Source: Silene latifolia
Lineage: Eukaryota > Streptophyta > Magnoliopsida > Caryophyllales > Caryophyllaceae
Assembly (NCBI RefSeq): GCF_048544455.1
Contig: NC_133531.1
Location: forward strand, 67,494,099-67,558,098
Direction: 5' to 3'
DNA length: 64,000 bases
Shown here: piece after piece, positions 33,841 through 45,331 of the stretch
How the letters are laid out: each line of letters opens with the position of its first letter
Position numbering within the stretch: the first letter of the stretch is position 1
The notes under the pieces: model-generated
The model's input: the letters and a program-made list of their open reading frames with translations, nothing else
What the model was told of the DNA's origin: nothing
Database searches by the model: none
Made by a program: the position numbers and the translations under genes

Positions 33841-34582
33841 TGTTGGTGATTTAAGTTAATCACGATGTCATTTGGATGCAATCAGGATTTGACCAAAAAT
33901 CGTAGCAAGTTTGACCGTTATAATATGGGTTAGAGAGTGTGGAGTACACGCTCATATAAACGAGTTTGAATGTGTGATTTTAAAGAATAAGTTACAATGC
34001 AAATTAGTCGATGTTATCATAGCTCGAAAATGAAGAATTGGCTAACCCGATAGGGGTTGCTAACCTCGATCGGGGTTGATGATGTTTAGCCAAAAATTCA
34101 ACAAGTTTAATTTACGTAAATTGGGAAAGCTACGTCCCCGATCGGAGACACTAACCCCGATCGGGGTGAGTGATGTTTATCGGGCTTTTGCAATTATTTG
34201 CTATAAATCGTGTTGCGTTGTTTCATACTTGTCCCAAAAGGTACCTCTTGGAAATAACCGATTATTTCCTTTAGAGTATGCATACAGAACATGTATAAAT
34301 ACATGTTGATGCATGATTGAAAAGGATGAGAAAAATTATAAAATTTTCGACTTTGAAAGAACAAACTAATTACAAAACTTCATTTGTATTCTCTCGATTC
34401 TATTTGCCTAGAACGAGAGAGAATCGTTAGTCTTATCCTACAAGAGATTTTGTGCAACCCAAGGCAAATGTAAGGGTCGAAATACTCTTTAAGGAAAACG
34501 ATTCGTGATTCTATCGTTATCCAAGTTTATCATTTGCCATTGGCGGTCGACGGAGTGTCAAACACCATGTATATTTCCAACA
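33841..34582 (+). repeat. Element D 3' LTR
   Basis: 742 bp with the same ends. The four CGATCGGGG words are conserved at about 34047-34165 with small changes. Confidence 0.9.
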
Positions 34583-36501
34583 TAAGACTACTAATTTCTA
34601 ACCATATTGGGGTACGGTTTTTCTTTGTCTTTTTTTTCTTTTTTCAAAATGAAGGTGAATTTAGGATTTATAGTAATGAAGCGAAGCCTTAGTAAGAACT
34701 TTGAAGAAGGGAAACTAGTATGACGATGTTGAGTGTAATCCCCTATAAAATCTAGTGCAAAACAGTGGCGGAAACACTGTCGAATGGGATTAAATACATA
34801 AAGATAAAAGTTCTATCTGTTATAAATTGAGAATGTATAAAATTCTCAAGGATAAAATAAAAACAAATGGTCAAGTCTAAACAATTACCACTTTTATAAA
34901 AAGGGCGAAAATAAAATTCCTCAAAAGTGTTAAAACTAAAAACCATAAAAGAAAACAGAAAACAGAGTAGGATCTGCAGACTACTCGCTAGCTCACACAG
35001 AAATCCCCAGCAAAGCTAATACTTGTCATGTTATAAACATAACAGCCACAATCAGTGGAGAGTAACTCGACGTTCTCCCAGCCATATCACATGGTATAAA
35101 TGTTACAGATGCAATAATATATCAAAAATAAATTGAAATATCAAAAACATATGTAACAAAAATAAATTATCAAACTCACGCTTAAAATAAACGTGTTGCA
35201 TGCTTAAAAGCAAAATTCCTCAAATGATAGAATGAAAATAATATAGTTCAGGCTAGATTTTCACTTTGGCTATACTCCTTGATACCGCAGCATCTTACAC
35301 TAGTTTCGAGAACCCAGTGTCACGCAAAGGTGACCAACTCCAAGTCCACTCACTAGACAACAAACTATAACAGGACTCGTCTTACCACGCAGTGCGTAGT
35401 CCCAGTCTAAGTACATGTACATGACTCTACGACAATCTGTACCTCCTACAAGGGTACCCAATCATATAGCTGTATAAGAACCCGGTGCCTTAGTTCATTA
35501 TTCTTTGCCCTTACTTTAATTATTCCAAACTTAAAAATATCCCAACGATAGTATATTATTCATATGGTTCGTAAGTGAACTACACTTTTATTTCTTCAAA
35601 ACAGAAAACTTAAACTTTACTTCCAAAAGTATAAAATTTATTTAAGGACTTTAAATAAATTAAGTTACTGAAATTAAACTTTAAAGACCATCCTTTGACT
35701 TAAGGTACTTTAGTAAAGACTTATTACTTAGGCTTTAGTGAGATGGAGTTCTACATTAGTTTATAAAACTGAACAGCGGTATTGTAAAATTCATAATTAA
35801 TTACAGAAAAATCTAAATGATTCAAGGCTAATTTTAATGGTTTCCTGTAGCTTTTAGCTACAACTTTTATTTTTTGACCAACTTTAAATTACGAAAGTAT
35901 CAGGGGTCTAAAAATTCATTTATAAAAACTGTCAGAAAACATCACCCATAATGTTTCAGTTCATAAATCCACTTTTAGAAAACATTTTAAGGCAAGTCAT
36001 AATTTTAAACATAATTAAACATTATAAAGCTTATTTGAGAAAAAGATTTGCTACTGTATCAAGAGGCGGGATCTCGTGAGTTGGGGTCTTATGGTGAGTT
36101 GTGAGTTGGGGAAATCAAGGGCTGAGATTAAAAGAAATCAAGGGCTGAGATTAAGTGATAAATTAGAAAAAAAAAAAAAAGGAAAAATCGAAAAATACAA
36201 AAGCAGCTGAAACATGAAAACAGAAACTTCATTCAAACGATATTCTCTCTCTCTCTACATCTCTCTACAAATCACAAACAGAGAAACACAAAAATCAGAA
36301 CGCCGACTATAGCAATCTCATAAAAAACCTAATAAGATTACACAAAATCGTTGATTTTTAGCTGCAATCGAATTACAGGTAATGTAAATTCGTTGATTTT
36401 TAGTGTACTCAATCGTATTTTCGGAATTAATGTAAAATTCGTGAAATTCGTTGATTTTAATTGAATTGAATACTTGATTTTACTGTTTTCAGGTATAAGA
36501 G

Positions 36502-36565
36502 ATGGACAACGAGATTAATAACAATGTTAGCGAAGAAATCAACTCGACAGTAAATATGGAAACAG
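36502..36565 (+). other. Possible first exon of the MULE E transposase gene
   Basis: ATG at 36502 opens MDNEINNN..., ending at a donor-like ACAG/GTAATA. A C/T-rich 5' leader (CTCTCTCTCT near 36245) precedes it. The acceptor is uncertain: the CCAG at 37290 would give the wrong frame, so the exon is only a suggestion. Confidence 0.35.
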
Positions 36566-37276
36566 GTAATACTGCTATTGATTCTTATCTCTTTATCCGC
36601 CGTTGTTTATAAATCAATTATTGATTTCTATGTGTTTCTCAACTGTTATTCTGATATTATTGTACTGTCTGGCTTGTATTAGAGTAGAAAAAGAGAATGT
36701 TATTCGATATTAATGTACTATTATTGTAATGAAGACAATAACATGATTATATTATTTGTTATTGTGATATTATTGTAATATTATTGTGCTATTATTGTGC
36801 AATAGCATGAAAATATATGCCTTGCAAAAGAGTAACATAATAAATACAAAGATTATCTGTATGTAATAAAGTAGAATCGAGTAATCTTGGTATTCGATAT
36901 TCTTTTGTACTATTGTTGTAAAAGTAGAGAAACATGATGATATTATTGTCTTTGTTATTCGATATTATGGTACTATTGTTGTGATATTATTGTGCAAAGA
37001 GCATGAAAATATACGGTGATAAGAGAGTAGCATAAGATAAACACATTTAGTGTTATTGTGATGTTATTGATTGTCGCCTGTTTCCCTTTCTTTGTTATCA
37101 TCTCGTTATTGTCACATTACGCAATGTTGATCTCTCCCCCATGCTCTTTGTTATTGTGATGTTATTGTCATATTGTTGTCCACTTGTTGTACTCATTATA
37201 ATAATTTTTGTCCCAGATCTTTCTCTCTTGTGTCTATTGTTGAAGACAATGCGTCTTAACTATTGGGGATTCTTCT
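36566..37276 (+). other. T-rich intron or leader of the transposase gene
   Basis: Degenerate repeats of the kind CTATTATTGTGATATTATTG, without coding capacity. They are the plus-strand counterpart of the repeat text in the minus-strand introns. Confidence 0.6.
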
Positions 37277-39617
37277 AATAACAATATATTCACCAGCCCA
37301 ACCTGTTCAGACGAAGAAAACGATGAGTTTTTTCCAACTCTTTATTACAGCAGTACACCCGGGGGTACTGAGCAGTGGGTAAGGACTGTTGAGAGTGATT
37401 TTACGCCTAAACGTGGCATGTTCTTTCTTACCTTGGACGATGCAGTACAATTCTACAGCATATATGCATTGGATTGCGGATTTGATGTGAGAAGGTACAC
37501 AAATGCGCAATATAAGGGGGGCGTCAGCGTCAAATCACTGGTCTGTAACAGACAGGGGTATAGGGATATGAAAAGAAAACTGCAACTTGAAGCAACAAAT
37601 CACGAAGCTGGTAATTTGAGTACAGTAGAGAACAAAGAGCGACGAATTAGACACCCAAAGAAGCATGCTCTGACATGGTGTGGTGCAAGGCGCACATGAG
37701 GTTGAGAACCGTGAAAAAAAAGACGACAGACCAGGGGCCGGGTATATTGTGGATGTCTTTGTAGACGTTCACAATCACTCTCTTTACTCTGTCAAAAACA
37801 GGGAGTTCCAAAAGCTCTCAAGGGACGTCCATGACTACATTAAGAGGATCATTATTGATCATACTAAGCTCAACATAGGTCCAACATTGAGCTTCAGAAT
37901 TCTCAAGGAATACTCAAATGGTTATCATAATATCGGTGCCTCTTTGCTAGACTTCAAAAACTTCAAACGAAATATCAAGTGTTACATTGGGGATAAGGAT
38001 GCTAAAATGTTCATTGGGCATTTCAAAATGATGGCTGAAACAAACGGGTTCTATTTTGCTTATGATCAGGATGAAAACAAATGCTTGACGAAAGTTATTT
38101 GGGATGATAAGGAAGGGATAAACAACTACAAGTTATATGGAGACACGATCTCGTTTGACCCTACTTATGGGACAAACAAATATTTCATGGTGTTTACTCC
38201 CTTCACCGGAGTAGACCACAACAAGAAGACGGTAACTTTTTCAGCTGGGTTACTTGACTTCGAGAGTCGGGATTCATTTGAGTGGATTTTTAAAAAAATC
38301 CTCGAAGCAATGGGGCAGCAGCAACCTCAGTGTGTAATTACAGACCAGTGCCCTGGAATTAAAAAGGCGTGTCCAAATGTCTTCAAGCATTCTGTGCACA
38401 AGTACTGCATGTGGCATATCATGCAGAAAATGCTAGAGAAGGTGGGAAGGGCAATCTGCAATGACACGGAATTTATGACCGACATAAATGTCGTTGTGTG
38501 GGATGTCGACCTCGAGCCAGAAGAATTTGAACAGAACTGGGAAACTGTTATTGAAGCCCATGGTATGCAAAGCAACCGGTGGTTGAAGTATGTATTTTCA
38601 TTAAAACAAAAGTGGATACCGGCTTACTTTCGGGATCTGCCTCTAGGTTGTTTGCTGCGGACAACCCAGAGATCCAAAAGTTCAAACAGCTATTTCAAGC
38701 GCTTTGAAAGCCACTTTGGAACCCTTGTCGAGTTCTGGATGAGGTACAATTCCGCAATAGAACAGCAAAGGCATTCACAAAGGAGGTTGGACGCTGCCAA
38801 CGAGCATAGTATGCTCGAGAAAGTAGGGCCGATGAAGGCAGAGATGCATGCCTCACTTGTCTACACACATCCTATCTTTGCAGACTTTCAGAACGAAGTC
38901 AAACATGCGATATACAGCATGGGGGTCGAGAATTTGACAACAGTAGGGACAGTGGAGTACCATGACGTTCGTGATGGACTGAAGCACAGAAACTTCCGAC
39001 TGGAATTTAACACCAAAACTAACGAGAGCAAATGTGCATGTAAGCTGTTTGAGAGGCATGGCATTGTCTGTCGGCATATACTATGGGTGTGGAATGGTAG
39101 GCAGGTACACAGGATACCTGAGCCTTATGTCCTTGCTCGATGGACAAAGAAATCCTAAAGGCCAATTGTCCGAGATGAAAATGGAAAGGTGATAGAAGAC
39201 ATTGATGAAGCTGACATCAAGAAAGCTGAGATGTCAAAGGTTTGGTCTGAGATTTATGCAACTGTCGGGTGATGGACAGTTATGCTACGGTTAAACAGAT
39301 GAAGCAATCTGCAGAAACCCCGACACGTTCAGGGAGAACATCACAGACCAATTGAACCGAAACTAAAAACCAGGAAATCGAGGCTCTTCTTGGCATCACA
39401 GCTTCAAATGATATTGACCTTCGACCGCCAAACAAGGCCAAGAATAAGGGCAGTGGTAAAAGATTGAGGTCGTCGAAAGAAAAGGCCACGAGCAAGCCAC
39501 AAAAGAGGAAGCGAAGATGCGGTAACTGCAAGAAGTGGGTGAACCACAACAGTAGAACTTGTAATCTTCCATTTGCTGAAAGTCCCCCTTCTGATGACGA
39601 TGATGAAGAAGAATCAT
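37277..39617 (+). pseudogene. FAR1-type MULE transposase of element E, broken
   Basis: A FAR1 DNA-binding domain (FFLTLDDAVQFYSIYALDCGF, about 37418-37800, ending DVHNHSL) is followed by a MULE transposase core with Asp in SFDPTYGTN (near 38157) and in VITDQCPGIKKA (near 38342), then CMWHIMQK. A SWIM zinc finger, CACKLFERHGIVCRH, ends near 39080. A C-terminal basic region with a CGNCKKWVNHNSRTC knuckle runs to about 39617. Two shifts at about 37680 and at an 8-A run at 37711-37718, TAA at 39156, and further stops near 39270 and 39352 make it a pseudogene. The domain order is that of FHY3/FAR1 and their MULE relatives. Confidence 0.88.
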
Positions 39618-40302
39618 AAACTGAAGAGGTATGAATCTGAAATATTACTCTCCTATTATCCTAATGTTATCCTCTTATTCTACTATTATTCCCCTATTAT
39701 TCCGGTGTTACTCTGCTATTCTGCTGCTGTTGTGTTATTCTACTGCTATTCTGCTATTAATGTGTTGTTATTTTTGAATAGAAAACGGATATTCTTCGTA
39801 GAAATGGATAGTCTCGCAATAACAAAGCAGAGTAGCCGCTAAATTTGCTCTAATTGTTATTCTACTGCTATTAATGTTATTCTACTCGCTATTCTCGCTA
39901 TTAATGTAGTTGCTAAATACTAAGCAAACATTGCGCAGAATATGAATCGATGCATGAACTAACAACGACAAAAGAGACGCAAAAGACAGCGGCTACGATG
40001 AAGACCTCGCCTAAAAATGTCAAAGACTTTTACTATTTGTCATTGTTTGAATTACATTTTAACCTAAAATGTTTATTCTAGATAATAAAGTGAGACCTAC
40101 ATTATATGAGAATTAATACTAGTTACTTTAATTTTTTTTGTTAATATTATCAGACTGTTTTTCCACAAACCACCCACAAAATAAAACTGCATTTACACAC
40201 TACAATAATAGTTGAATAATAACAGATTAGTAATATTTATAAAAAGCAAATCCACTTTTCAGTTTTTAATAAAAACAGTTACCTAACCTAATCTAGTATA
40301 AT
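39618..40302 (+). other. T-rich repeat spacer in element E
   Basis: 39640-39910 is degenerate TATTCTACTGCTATT repeat, and the rest is AT-rich. No gene. Confidence 0.6.
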
Positions 40303-40690
40303 TACAGGAAAACTGTTTGTATTCCCCAAGCCCCTATAAATACTGCTATTGCGTGTTAAAAAAACACACACACACACTGAATAAGTACAGAAAAACTGTT
40401 TGTATTCCAGAAAAAACTCTGCATCTCCTCTGCAAAAGGTAATTTCTTATCTTTTTTTTTGTTGGTAGACAGGTAATTTCTTATCTTTCTATACTTTATT
40501 ACAGAAAAACTGTTTCTATTCCCCAAGCCCCTATAAATACTGCTATTTCGAGTAAAAAAACAAACACACACACACACTGAAAAAGTCCATTCCAAAAAAA
40601 ACTTTATCTCCTCTGCAAAAAGGTAATTTCTTATCTTTCTATTCTTTATTTTTCTTTCATGTATATTTTTCTTTTCTGTCTACACTATAC
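40303..40690 (+). promoter_or_regulatory. Tandemly duplicated TATA promoter
   Basis: Two copies of a roughly 190-bp unit, each with CTGTTTNTATTCCCCAAGCC and then TATAAATA (40335-40342 and 40532-40539, 197 bases apart), an A/CA-rich stretch and TCTCCTCTGCAAAA. They lie directly upstream of the coiled-coil ORF and so probably drive it. Confidence 0.65.
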
Positions 40691-40804
40691 TCGATGCTGC
40701 AGAAAAGGTAATTCTCTTTCTTCTGCTTTAGTTTGCTTTTAATTTGGTTGAAATATTTTAAACAACTTTTTATAATGCAAAAAGTTTCATACTTCCAATG
40801 ACGC

Positions 40805-41263
40805 ATGATGAGTGACGTAACTGACGATAACCGAAGGTCCCCGACAAGGGAGGAAATCGATGAAGCGAAACGGACGATAGAGTCCCTTACGATAGAGTTG
40901 ATCGACACAAGGACAAATTTAGAGGCAGCAGAAAACCGTGAATAGGCCTTAATAAGAGAGGTCGACAATGTTAAGGCACAGTTGAAGGTTGCTGAACTTC
41001 AAAATGAACGTATGCGTAGACAGTTGAAGGAAAAGAAAAATATGAACTACACAGAAGCCGACATGGACAATCAATTCATTGCTGGTGTGAATGCTTTGAA
41101 GAGGTATTACACTGAAGTCGATATTTCAATCTCTGGCCATTGGACACCAGTTCTGAAAGCCATGGAACTTATGGAAGGATACAAAAACCCTTTTCAGGAT
41201 GAGTCGGTGGAAGTTGAGAGCACTGTCCAAGGACCGGCGCGCAGGCATCGGAGAATAGAATAA
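40805..41263 (+). pseudogene. Small coiled-coil ORF of element E with one internal stop
   Basis: From ATG 40805 the frame runs 152 codons to TAA at 41261, with one in-frame TAG at 40943-40945 (consistent with CAG to TAG). The first half is a charged heptad-type helix (EEIDEAKRTIESLTIELIDT, VKAQLKVAELQNERMRRQL). The second half, after NYTEADMDNQFIAGV, is less regular and ends in a basic tail (RRHRRIE). I recognise no family. Position and the promoter upstream suggest an accessory protein of the MULE. Confidence 0.6.
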
Positions 41264-42589
41264 ATATATAAAAATCTAACGATGATGGTCAGTGGTCGCC
41301 TTGCTTTAAAATATGTTTAAAATATTTATTGCTTTAAAAATAATGGCTTTAATATTTTAGATCGTTAATGTTTATTATGTAATTACTATCTTTAAGTACT
41401 ATTTACTACTATGTTTAAGTAATGTTGGAATAACAGAAGTCTTTGCCAGAATAATAGTGCAATAACAGCGTAATAACTGCTAATTATGCGGAGTAATACT
41501 GCAATAACAACAGAATAATGGTAGAATAACAGTGGAATAAAAAGCAGTCTAAACCACTGCTTTTACACTTGACTGAATTTACCCTTGGATAAAAATGAAT
41601 AGTTTTAACAAAATTATGTTGGACTAACAGTGGAATAACAACAGAATAAACTAGTCCTTTTGTGGAATAATACTCCAATAACAGCAGAATAAACTACTTG
41701 TTATGCGGAATAATAGTGCAATAACAGCAGAATAACGGTGCAATAAGAATAGAATCACAGTTAAGAAAAAACAGCCATTGACAGTTGAATAGAAAATGCA
41801 TATTCTTCGTAGAAATTGGATAGTGTTTGTAAACCTTAATTAAACCAGTGGAATAACAGCAGAATAAGTGTAGACTAATAGTACAATAACAACAGAGTAG
41901 CTGCTTATTATGCGGAGTAATACTGCAATAACAACAGAATAATGGTAGAATAACAGTGGAATAAAAGCAGTCTAAACCACTGCTTTTACACTTGACTAAA
42001 TTTACACTTGAATAAAAATGGATAGTGTTTGTAGAAAACAAAGGTAATAAGAAAGCTTAATTAGACTAAAATAACTGTAGACTAATTGTGCAATAACAGC
42101 ACAACAATTGCTCATTATGCTGAATAATACTGCAATGACAACAGAATAACAGTGGGATTAGAGTAAAAATGGATGGTGTTTGAAAAAAGTACAAGTAATA
42201 TGAAAACTCAATTAAATTAGAGTACACACTGGAATAACACTAGAATAATAGGGGAATAACAGCACATTAAACTAGTTATTATACGAATAACAAAGTGCAA
42301 TAACAAAGACACTAATTGTTTAACAAACAGTTTACACTAACTTAGTCGACTTTCCCGGATACACAACAGTCAAAGGTACCGCATTCATGACGATGCCTCG
42401 ACTCTTCACTACCAAAGAAATGATTGTGGTTTCACTTCTTGCAACTTGTTCCTTCTTGTCGACGCCAAACCCAACGTCTTGGACCTTTGATTCTCACAAG
42501 CCGTCACTTTATCAAGAACTACTTGCCTATAAATATTAATATCCGCCAAGATCGGGGAAGCCGACATTTCAAACACGAAGCTTCGACGA
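41264..42589. other. Repeat-filled spacer of element E
   Basis: Dominated by plus-strand GAATAACAG-type repeats (41450-42330). A segment of about 110 bp at 41480-41590 recurs at 41915-42025. Each copy contains AAAGCAGT-CTAAACC-ACTGCTTT, a small stem-loop. The last part (about 42360-42589) lies downstream of the Ulp1-like gene and shows only short frames. Confidence 0.65.
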
Positions 42590-43359
42590 GCAATCTTGCT
42601 TTGTGAAGATTCGACTCAAACACGCTTCCACCATATTCGGCCATCGTGTACAAAGAAGAAACACCCCGACTAATTCACAGATTCTTCTTTTTCCATTTAA
42701 AAGGAACATCAACGATTTCGAAATTGCGGCAATCTTGCGACTTCATAACATTATGACCCTCCATAAAAACATACATATAGTTTGCCACAATCTCGGCCAA
42801 TCTTCTGTAATCAGCTAATTGGTTGGCATCGTGAGTCATGTTGTCCAAAATATCAATCGATTCATTCATAAAATTGATGCAGAAATAAGAGTAGTGATCA
42901 TTGTACAGAATCGGCACAAACACAAGGTCCGAGTTCAGACGACATCTTCCATTGCAGGAATCGAAAAACACATTCCAGAATTTCAACAGCTTCTTACCCG
43001 GACCGTCAAGAGGGCTTGAGGAATCAAAGTTCTCTAACAGTGAATAAAGAGCATCCTCCTAAACAGAAAGCATAAACAACCAAAAATAGTGCACAAGTGT
43101 TAACTTTATATCAGTACATGTGAGTAAATATGTAGGTAATAACGCAAAATAGCAAAGCAAAAAACAAAATACCATATGACGAAGTCCGAAAAACATTGAG
43201 TTTGGGTCTGAACGTTCCTCAAACTCCAACGAATTCAAAAGAATCGACCAAACATCGACTACTCTTGTTGACATCATAACAGCTGCATCCACAATGGAAA
43301 CAATATCCCCCCTGTCCAAAAACACGCCGACGTCGTCATTGTACAACACTAACATCTCA
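42590..43359 (-). other. Ulp1-like domain 2, catalytic Cys apparently lost
   Basis: FVPILYNDHYSYFCINF and DILDN match His and Asp of domain 1, all within one exon where domain 1 has introns. The expected DCGVYTM region reads, after a stop near 42673, as SRGV...LYTM, so Cys is replaced by Arg. This domain is probably inactive. Confidence 0.6.
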
Positions 43360-43753
43360 CTGCATTCACAAAAAAAAACATATGATAAGAACAGTGGTAT
43401 AAACAGCAGAATAACAGTTCAATAACAGAACAATAAAAGTAGAATAATAGTGGAATAACAACGGAATAATAGTGGTATAACAGTAGAATAACAAAAGGGA
43501 ATTAATAGCGGAATAACAGTGGTATGACAGTAGAATAACAGTTCACTAACAGCAGAATAACAAAAGGAATTAACAGTGGAATTACACTGGACTAACAGCG
43601 GAATAATAGTGGTATAACAGTAAAATAACAGTTCAATAACAGCAGAATAAAAAAGGGACCTAACTGTGGAACTACTGATACTAGTTTTACAAAATAACAG
43701 CATAATAACAGCAGATTAACAACAGAATAATAGTGGAAAACAAAAAGACTAAC

Positions 43754-45331
43754 TGAACAAGAACACCACAATCAAAGAAATGAAAATCGACACACTCTTC
43801 TTTCAAGTGAGCGTCTTCACGAAGAACAAAGTCCACCACTTGCTTCCGCACCTTCAGCATCTTAGAGAACTGTTTTTTGTTCTTCCGAAACAAATCCGAC
43901 ACCGCAACAAAACTACTGTCCTCTGGCCCGCAATCCATAGAGCAACCCAGCCCATCGTCTGCCTTACCCCTTTCACGGCTACCCAAAGCCGACTTTGGAC
44001 TCACGGTGCTATCCACACCCCTGCTTCCCACTTGACGGCTGCCAGTAGGGGTGTTTGTAGAGAATTTAGTGCTATCAATGACAGTAGGAGAAGCGACGGG
44101 CTCGACAACAAGCTGCGTCGTCTTAACCGTCTTACCAACAGTTTTCACCCTGCCAGAACCACGACGTTTCTTACCGCTTTGAGAAGCCCTCTTTTCCGCA
44201 TCCTCAATACGCCATTTCTCTTCAAGCACACTCAGGGTTTCCTTTCTCGTCTTGTTCAACTCCTCCAAAGTTTTCAACACATCTTCCCTGGACTCGTTCA
44301 TATCAGACAGCACCAACAAGGCAACGATCTCAGCGCGGTAAAGCGCTCTTGAATCAGAATTACCCAAGTCACAATCAAAAACAGTTCTACGGTATAAGAG
44401 CATGTGCAACATCGTATATACACCGCAGTCCAAATTTTCAATCACATCGGTTTGCCAAGTAAAAGGGACGTTGACAATTTTATAATCTTTAACCTCCTCA
44501 CCTCGGGCAACTCCTTTGTTGACCAGGAAATCAGACATCAAGCTCACCTTCAAAAAAAAAGGAAAAAGAAAACATAATTACTAACAATACTTAAACAAAC
44601 TAGGCTAAACACCAAGAGAAAATTAGGCACAATAAATGACTTACAGCAGTTTGACAATACACCAAACGTACACACGCCTGTTGATCATCAACAAACATCG
44701 CCTCTTGAAATACATTATCAAGATATTCAACCCTCTTCGCAATGAAGTTGATGCACAAACAGCTAAAGTGCTCATGCAAAATAATTGGGATGAAAATCTG
44801 GGAAAATATTTGGCCAAAAAAAGTGTTACTAATTATGTGGTTTTTTTTAAAAAGCACAAACACAGCAGAATAACAGCAGAGTAATAGTAGACTAACAGTA
44901 GAATAGTAGTAGAATACACACAAAGTACAGAAAATATATCATATCAGAAGTAAGATCAAACTCTCTCTTGTTGTTATTGACAAAGACAGTAAATGACAAT
45001 ATGACTTCCGCACATAAATCACTCCTGGAAGCCTTCTCATCTTTCGACGGCGTACAAAGTCGCCGCAATGGATACTAAACAAAAAGTGGAGAAAAGAGTT
45101 GAAACGTGATGCAAAAATGAAAAATAAGGTAAAAGAAACGATAAGATAGAATAACTAACCGTTGCACCCATCCCAAAGAAAAGTCGACTTGGACTTCCTC
45201 TTATACAAGTATCATTAAGAAAGACGGACCACCAGTCAACAACACCAAGCATTATCATTGTATCTGGAACCATCGATTCCATATCCTCTCGATTCAGGTA
45301 ACTGTTCACACCCCAAGTGACAAGATTCTTC
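43754..45331 (-). other. Ulp1-like domain 1, catalytic residues kept
   Basis: Spread over four exons. FIPIILHEHFSCLCINF supplies the catalytic His and EYLDN the Asp. PFTWQTDVIENLDCGVYTM supplies the oxyanion Gln and the catalytic Cys. Length and spacing fit the C48 family. Confidence 0.7.

Larger units (their letters stand above)
31064..34582 (+). mobile_element. Element D: decayed Ty1/copia retrotransposon
   Basis: LTRs of exactly 742 bp (31064-31805 and 33841-34582) start TGTTGG and end CCAACA (CCAAAA in the left copy). They are flanked by the perfect duplication TAAGA (31059-31063 and 34583-34587). About 35 differences are visible between the LTRs, roughly 95 percent identity, so it is older than element C. 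The interior is only 2 kb and mostly unreadable, with no clear primer site. A purine tract (GAGGGAGGAA) precedes the right LTR. Confidence 0.9.
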
